This document shows, piece by piece, positions 52,461 through 56,539 of a DNA stretch of 56,539 nucleotides (positions are counted from its first letter, which is position 1; each line of letters begins with the position of its first letter). The position numbers and the translations under genes are program-made. The stretch is from contig NZ_JALJDX010000194.1 of assembly GCF_022952855.1 (NCBI RefSeq), positions 1 to 56,539 of the forward strand, given 5' to 3'. A model generated the notes under the pieces. That model worked only from the letters and a program-made list of their open reading frames with translations, had not been told where the DNA came from and ran no database searches. Origin of the DNA: Pseudomonas sp. RGM2987. Lineage in GTDB: Bacteria > Pseudomonadota > Gammaproteobacteria > Pseudomonadales > Pseudomonadaceae.

Positions 52461-53210
52461 ATGAATACAACGTTTTCCTGCGTAGGATGCGGCAAGTGCT
52501 GCTCCGATCATCACGTACCCTTGACCCTCGACGAAGCCCGCATGTGGTCGGCAGATGGCGGCCAGGTCATAGTCCTGGTGGAAGCCTTCCTGCCTGACGG
52601 CCTCGGCCTGGCGGCGACGCAACGCGAACATGCCGAACGTCGTTCGGTACTGGTGCGCAGCGGGGCTGCCGAGGCGCGCGTGGCAATTACCTTCGCGGCC
52701 TACAATGCCGGTCGCTGCCGCAATCTGGATGAAGAAAACCTGTGCCGCATCTACGAGCGCCGGCCCTTGGTGTGTCGCATCTATCCGATGGAAATCAACC
52801 CGCACATCCCGCTCAATCCCGCCGCCAAGGACTGCCCGCCGGAGTCCTGGGAAACCGGCCCGCAATTGATTGTCGGCGGTCAGTTGGTCGACAAGGAACT
52901 GGCGACGCTGATCGAACGCTCGCGCCAGGCCGATCGAGACGACATCGTGCTCAAGGACCGGGTCTGCGCAGCGCTGGGCATTCGCGCCACCGCGCTGAAG
53001 GGCGACGGTTTCACGGCGTACCTGCCGGACATGACGGCGTTCGCCATGGCCCTCGACCAAGTGCGGTTGCAGCCGCTGGAGCAACAAGCCAGCGAATGGC
53101 AGTTCCACGTATCCGGTGATGACGTGGCGCAGCAGGTGATAAACAGAGGGGCACGGGTCGTCACTGATACACCGCTCGACTATGCCTTTATTTCCCTGCG
53201 AGCAGCCTAG
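52461..53210 (+). CDS. YkgJ-family cysteine-cluster protein
   Basis: A 249-residue protein with the CxxCxxCC-type N-terminal cluster (FSCVGCGKCCSDHHVPLT) and a second group GRCRNLDEENLCRIYERRPLVCRIYPME. These Cys probably bind zinc or an iron-sulfur centre. Function unknown for the family. It is longer than the usual 100-150 residues, with a C-terminal region of about 100 residues lacking Cys except one. It stands alone after cheV. Confidence 0.85.
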   Translation: MNTTFSCVGCGKCCSDHHVPLTLDEARMWSADGGQVIVLVEAFLPDGLGLAATQREHAERRSVLVRSGAAEARVAITFAAYNAGRCRNLDEENLCRIYERRPLVCRIYPMEINPHIPLNPAAKDCPPESWETGPQLIVGGQLVDKELATLIERSRQADRDDIVLKDRVCAALGIRATALKGDGFTAYLPDMTAFAMALDQVRLQPLEQQASEWQFHVSGDDVAQQVINRGARVVTDTPLDYAFISLRAA

Positions 53211-53245
53211 CTCCCAAGCGCCATGATCGGCGGTCGACACGATTC

Positions 53246-53336
53246 CTTGTGGGAGCGGGCTTGCTCGCGAAGGCGCAGGACCTGCCTGCCTCCAGCTTTG
53301 AAATAAGACCTCTTTCGCGAGCAAGCCCGCTCCCAC
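53246..53336. repeat. BIME: inverted pair of REPs
   Basis: CTTGTGGGAGCGGGCTTGCT at 53246 and its inverted partner ending at 53336, between the YkgJ-type and reductase genes. Confidence 0.85.
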
Positions 53337-53433
53337 GCTACTCTGCTGCCCTCTATTGATACATCCCCTCTCGCCTAACCCTTGCCAGGAATGTTAGCGT
53401 GCTTGGTATTCTCTGCCAGACGAGCCTTGCACG

Positions 53434-54405
53434 ATGAAAAAAACCGTACTTGCCTTCAGCCGTATCACGCCCCGGGTCGTCGAGCGCCTGCAACAGGACT
53501 TCGAGGTGATCGTTCCGAACCCGGCGAACGGCGACATCAACGCGCAGTTCAACGAAGCCCTGCCCCACGCCCACGGGCTGATCGGGGTCGGTCGCAAGCT
53601 GGGACGCGAGCAGTTGCAAGGCGCCGCGAACCTGCAAGTGGTGTCGAGCATCTCGGTGGGTTACGACAATTACGACCTGGCGTATTTCAATGAACGCCGG
53701 ATCCTGCTCACCAACACGCCTGACGTGCTCACCGAGAGCACCGCCGACCTGGCCTTCGCCCTGCTGATGAGCAGTGCCCGACGCGTCGCCGAACTGGACG
53801 CCTGGACCAAGGCCGGGCAGTGGCAGGCGACCGTCGGCCCGCAGCTGTTTGGCAGCGATGTGCATGGCAAGACCCTGGGCATCGTCGGCATGGGCAATAT
53901 CGGCGCAGCCATCGCCCGTCGTGGCCGGCTGGGTTTCAACATGCCGATCCTCTACAGCGGCAACAGCCGCAAGACCGAGCTGGAAAACCAGTTGGGCGCG
54001 CAATTTCGCGAGCTGGATCAACTGCTGGCCGAAGCGGATTTTGTCTGCCTGGTCGTGCCGCTGAGCGAGAAAACCCATCACCTGATCGGCCAGCGTGAAC
54101 TGGCCCTGATGAAACCCAGCGCTATCCTGGTCAACATCTCCCGTGGCCCGGTGGTGGACGAACCGGCGCTGATCGAAGCCTTGCAGAACAACCGCATTCG
54201 CGGCGCCGGGCTGGATGTCTATGAGAAGGAACCACTGGCCGAATCGCCATTATTCCAGCTGAAAAACGCGGTCACCCTGCCCCACATCGGCTCGGCCACC
54301 CACGAAACCCGCACCGCCATGGCCGATCTTGCTGTGGATAACCTGCGCAGCGCACTGCTGGGCGAGCGCCCGCAGAACCTGGTAAACCCGCAAGCCTGGG
54401 AATAA
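53434..54405 (+). CDS. ghrB: D-2-hydroxyacid dehydrogenase, glyoxylate/2-ketogluconate reductase type
   Basis: A 323-residue NAD(P)H-dependent reductase close to GhrB/TkrA, which reduce glyoxylate, hydroxypyruvate and 2-ketogluconate. Substrate loop VVSSISVGYDNYDLAY; Rossmann GIVGMGNIGAAIARRGRLGFNM is represented by GMGNIGAAIA; catalytic Arg in VNISRGPVVDEPAL, Glu in LDVYEKEPL and His in LPHIGSATHETR. Arg at the cofactor loop (SGNSRKTE) suggests NADPH preference. No kgu genes lie beside it. Confidence 0.88.
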   Translation: MKKTVLAFSRITPRVVERLQQDFEVIVPNPANGDINAQFNEALPHAHGLIGVGRKLGREQLQGAANLQVVSSISVGYDNYDLAYFNERRILLTNTPDVLTESTADLAFALLMSSARRVAELDAWTKAGQWQATVGPQLFGSDVHGKTLGIVGMGNIGAAIARRGRLGFNMPILYSGNSRKTELENQLGAQFRELDQLLAEADFVCLVVPLSEKTHHLIGQRELALMKPSAILVNISRGPVVDEPALIEALQNNRIRGAGLDVYEKEPLAESPLFQLKNAVTLPHIGSATHETRTAMADLAVDNLRSALLGERPQNLVNPQAWE

Positions 54406-54431
54406 ATCGCGCGCCAGGCTTGGTACCAAAC

Positions 54432-54527
54432 CCGTGGCGAGGGAGCTTGCTCCCGCTGGAGCGCAAAGCGGCCCTGTTTTTTGGGTCTGCTGCGCAGCCC
54501 AGCGGGAGCAAGCTCCCTCGCCACGGG
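54432..54527. repeat. BIME of the GTGGCGAGGGAGCTTGCTCC class
   Basis: Inverted units at 54434-54459 and about 54500-54525 in the convergent gap after the reductase gene. Confidence 0.85.
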
Positions 54528-54553
54528 ATTGTTATTCGACCCCAGGCTTTGGA

Positions 54554-55456
54554 TCAGCGCGCGCCCAGAACAACCTTCGCTACCAAGGGCCGGGGTTTGC
54601 GAAACACCAGCACGTTACCCAGCATCACCAGTACCAGCCCTGCCAACGCCGGTGCCGTCCACTGGTAACCCTCGACAAATGCCGAGACGTTCAGCGCCAC
54701 TACCGGGAACAGGACTGTGCAATACGCGGCCCGCTCCGGCCCCATGCGCCCTACCAACGTCAGGTAGGCGGTAAAGCCGATGACCGAACCCGGTATCACC
54801 AGGTACAACAGCGAACCGATGTAACGTGCGGTCCATTCCATATCGAACGGGATCCCGTTGAACGCACACCATATCGCTAGCATCGTCGCGCCATAGGCCA
54901 TGCCCCAGGCGTTGGTGGTCAACGGCTTGAGACCGGCTTTCTGTTGCAGACTCGAAAGCATGTTGCCCGCCGAAAAGCACAGGGTGCCCAGCAGCGCCAG
55001 CATCAACCCGAGCAGGGTTTGCGGACTTGCACTGTGGCCGGCCAGTTCCGGCCAGAACAGCAGCGCCAGCCCCAGCAGCCCCAAGGCGCCACCCAACAGC
55101 ACATTGCGCGCTATCCGTTGGCCGAAAAAAAACCGGGCATTCAGGGCATTCCACAGAGTGGCGGTGGAAAACACCACGGCCACCAGCCCGCTGGGAATCC
55201 ACTGACTGGCGGTCAGAAAACACATGAAGTTGATGCAGAACAGGCACAAGCCCTGGGCGACGCATATCAGATGGCCGCGGCGGTTCATCACCTGCAGGCG
55301 CCGGCTGAGCAGAAGCAGCACAAACAGAATCAGCGCCGCGAGGCCGAAGCGATAGACAATCGACACCGGGATCGCGACCACGCCCAGTTGCAGTTTCAGC
55401 GCGATCCAGGTGGTGCCCCAGATGAGCACGGTAAGCAGGTACAACGAGAGATTCAT
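54554..55456 (-). CDS. EamA/DMT-superfamily permease
   Basis: A 300-residue inner-membrane protein with ten predicted helices and two EamA repeats (LLTVLIWGTTWIALK at the first; LLGLMLALLGTLCFSAGNML at the second). Such proteins export amino acids or metabolites. The ATG at 55456 has GGAG upstream; the extended frame covers the divergent promoter. Divergent from the AraC regulator, 136 nt away, which probably controls it. Confidence 0.87.
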   Translation of the reverse strand: MNLSLYLLTVLIWGTTWIALKLQLGVVAIPVSIVYRFGLAALILFVLLLLSRRLQVMNRRGHLICVAQGLCLFCINFMCFLTASQWIPSGLVAVVFSTATLWNALNARFFFGQRIARNVLLGGALGLLGLALLFWPELAGHSASPQTLLGLMLALLGTLCFSAGNMLSSLQQKAGLKPLTTNAWGMAYGATMLAIWCAFNGIPFDMEWTARYIGSLLYLVIPGSVIGFTAYLTLVGRMGPERAAYCTVLFPVVALNVSAFVEGYQWTAPALAGLVLVMLGNVLVFRKPRPLVAKVVLGAR

Positions 55457-55592
55457 GACGACGGCTCCTGACATTGAGGTCCAGTGTCCCGCCGTTGCCT
55501 GCGTAGCGCTTGCGTAAACTTGCGGTTTTCTCGATGGGCAGGCTGGCGCGAACCGGGTGACAGAGTAGGATTGGAGCCGGAGAGAACCGATC

Positions 55593-56468
55593 ATGCCTAC
55601 ATTGCAAACCCTGCAAGTCTTTCAAGCCCTCAACAGTTCGCCCAATGCTCGGCTGGAGCACAGCGCCGAGCTTGGCGATGGCATGGCGGCCGCTTTGTGG
55701 AGCAATCATCACGACGCCCAGGACTACGAGGCGCCGAGTCACCATACCCTGTCCTGCTACATCGCCGGCGGCACCGGCACGTTTCGTCGCGAGCGGCCCG
55801 AGACCACGGGCGCGCCCGGCAAGCTCTGCGTCCTGCCGGCCGGGCATGAATCGGCCTGGGTCATCAACGGTGACATTCGCCTCGCCCACTTGTATTTCAG
55901 CCCGGAGCAATTCGCCCTCGGTTGCGTCACCCTGCTGGATCGCGAGCCTCGCCAGGTGCAACTACGCGAGGCAACCTTTCTTGACGATCCACAACAGGCA
56001 CAGCGCTTTCGCCAGTTGATCGCGCTGAACTGGAGCGAGCCCGGTGAACGCCTGCTCACCACCAGCCTGGCCCACGACTTGCTCAGCCACGCGCTGCTCA
56101 GTCAGGTCGGCCAGCGCCAAGGGCTTCGTCTCAAGGGCGGCCTGGCCGCACACCAGCGGCGCTTGCTGGTGGACTACATCGACAGCCACCTCGCCGACGC
56201 CATCAGCCTCGGGCAATTGGCCGCCTTGTGCGCGCTGTCCGAATATCACTTCGCGCGGATGTTCCGCGAAAGCTTCGGGCTGCCGCCTCATCAATATGTC
56301 CTGGCAAGACGCCTGGCACGTGCGCGGCACTTGTTGCGTGGCACTTCGCAGCCGCTGGGCGAGGTGGCACTGGCATGTGGCTTTGCCAGCGCCAGCCACT
56401 TTACCCATCGATTTCGCCAGGCGTTGAGCGCAACGCCTGGCGAGTACCGACAGGCCTTTCTGCGCTAG
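55593..56468 (+). CDS. AraC-family transcriptional regulator
   Basis: A 291-residue regulator. N-terminal cupin-like sensor (about 25-140; LSCYIAGGTGTFRRERP, LCVLPAGHESAWVINGDIRLAHLYFSPEQ) and C-terminal double helix-turn-helix (about 185-290; SLGQLAALCALSEYHFARMFRESFGLPPHQY and GEVALACGFASASHFTHRFRQ). The arrangement beside a DMT exporter suggests substrate-induced export. The ligand is unknown. Confidence 0.9.
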   Translation: MPTLQTLQVFQALNSSPNARLEHSAELGDGMAAALWSNHHDAQDYEAPSHHTLSCYIAGGTGTFRRERPETTGAPGKLCVLPAGHESAWVINGDIRLAHLYFSPEQFALGCVTLLDREPRQVQLREATFLDDPQQAQRFRQLIALNWSEPGERLLTTSLAHDLLSHALLSQVGQRQGLRLKGGLAAHQRRLLVDYIDSHLADAISLGQLAALCALSEYHFARMFRESFGLPPHQYVLARRLARARHLLRGTSQPLGEVALACGFASASHFTHRFRQALSATPGEYRQAFLR

Positions 56469-56477
56469 CCCCTGCTA

Positions 56478-56510
56478 CCGCCATCGCGAGCAGGCTCGCT
56501 CCCACAGGGA
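56478..56510. repeat. Single REP unit at right edge
   Basis: CCATCGCGAGCAGGCTCGCT-type core followed by CCCACAGGGA; its partner, if any, lies beyond the window. Confidence 0.75.
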
Positions 56511-56539
56511 ATCATTGCCGACCCCAAGACTTATTTTCA

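Noticed and set aside
54615..55961. 448-codon minus-strand frame overlapping the DMT permease and AraC genes
   Set aside because: It crosses a divergent promoter and two well-supported genes; composition is typical of a shadow.

Overview
The window looks like a chromosomal segment from a Pseudomonas of the P. fluorescens group. The evidence is the GC-rich coding bias, many short REP/BIME palindromes (cores GTGGGAGCGGGCTTGCTCGC and GTGGCGAGGGAGCTTGCTCC) placed between genes, and Pseudomonas-type gene blocks: petABC-sspAB, rplM-rpsI, zapE-trpS, cyoABCDE, and hmp beside a NorR/FhpR regulator. No rRNA, tRNA, phage, transposase or CRISPR was seen.

Layout. (1) 1-1646: a DUF6124 gene behind a long, highly structured leader, then about 700 bp of repeats: REPs, an 82-nt direct repeat, a CTTTGG microsatellite and a multi-hairpin element. 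(2) 1647-6594, minus strand: sspB, sspA, the cytochrome bc1 operon petABC, and rplM-rpsI. (3) 6771-15726: a Tas-type aldo-keto reductase, an acyl-CoA dehydrogenase, a GlxA-type AraC regulator, and a four-gene unit (amino-acid 2-monooxygenase-like flavoenzyme, nitrilase-family amidase, duplicated membrane protein, asparaginase-like protein). This unit looks like an undescribed amide-forming and amide-cleaving catabolic pathway. (4) 15775-19565: zapE, trpS, a small alpha/beta hydrolase, and zapG/yhcB. (5) 19893-32799: a nearly complete ectoine uptake and catabolism island. It holds doeD, doeC, doeX (AsnC), eutE/doeB, eutD/doeA, eutC, eutB, the MocR-type regulator enuR, and the divergent ehuBCDA ABC transporter.

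(6) 33052-40677: an OmpA-like lipoprotein, an HxlR regulator divergent from an MFS exporter, an ArgD-like aminotransferase, a LysR regulator, a PAS-GGDEF diguanylate cyclase, a DUF72 protein and an uncharacterised protein. (7) 41028-46666: a HigB2/HigA2-type toxin-antitoxin pair lying between two 36/37-identical terminator copies, directly downstream of cyoABCDE. (8) 47442-56468: dsbB, hmp with divergent norR/fhpR (three NorR boxes and a sigma-54-like promoter), cheV, a YkgJ-type cysteine-cluster protein, a GhrB-type reductase, and a DMT exporter divergent from an AraC regulator.

The strongest leads for something new are the switch-like leader of the DUF6124 gene, the monooxygenase/nitrilase/membrane protein/asparaginase operon with its internally duplicated membrane protein, the toxin-antitoxin module between duplicated terminators, and a 15-nt motif shared by the two ectoine promoter regions. 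Functions were assigned by reading motifs and recalling families; no database search was run.
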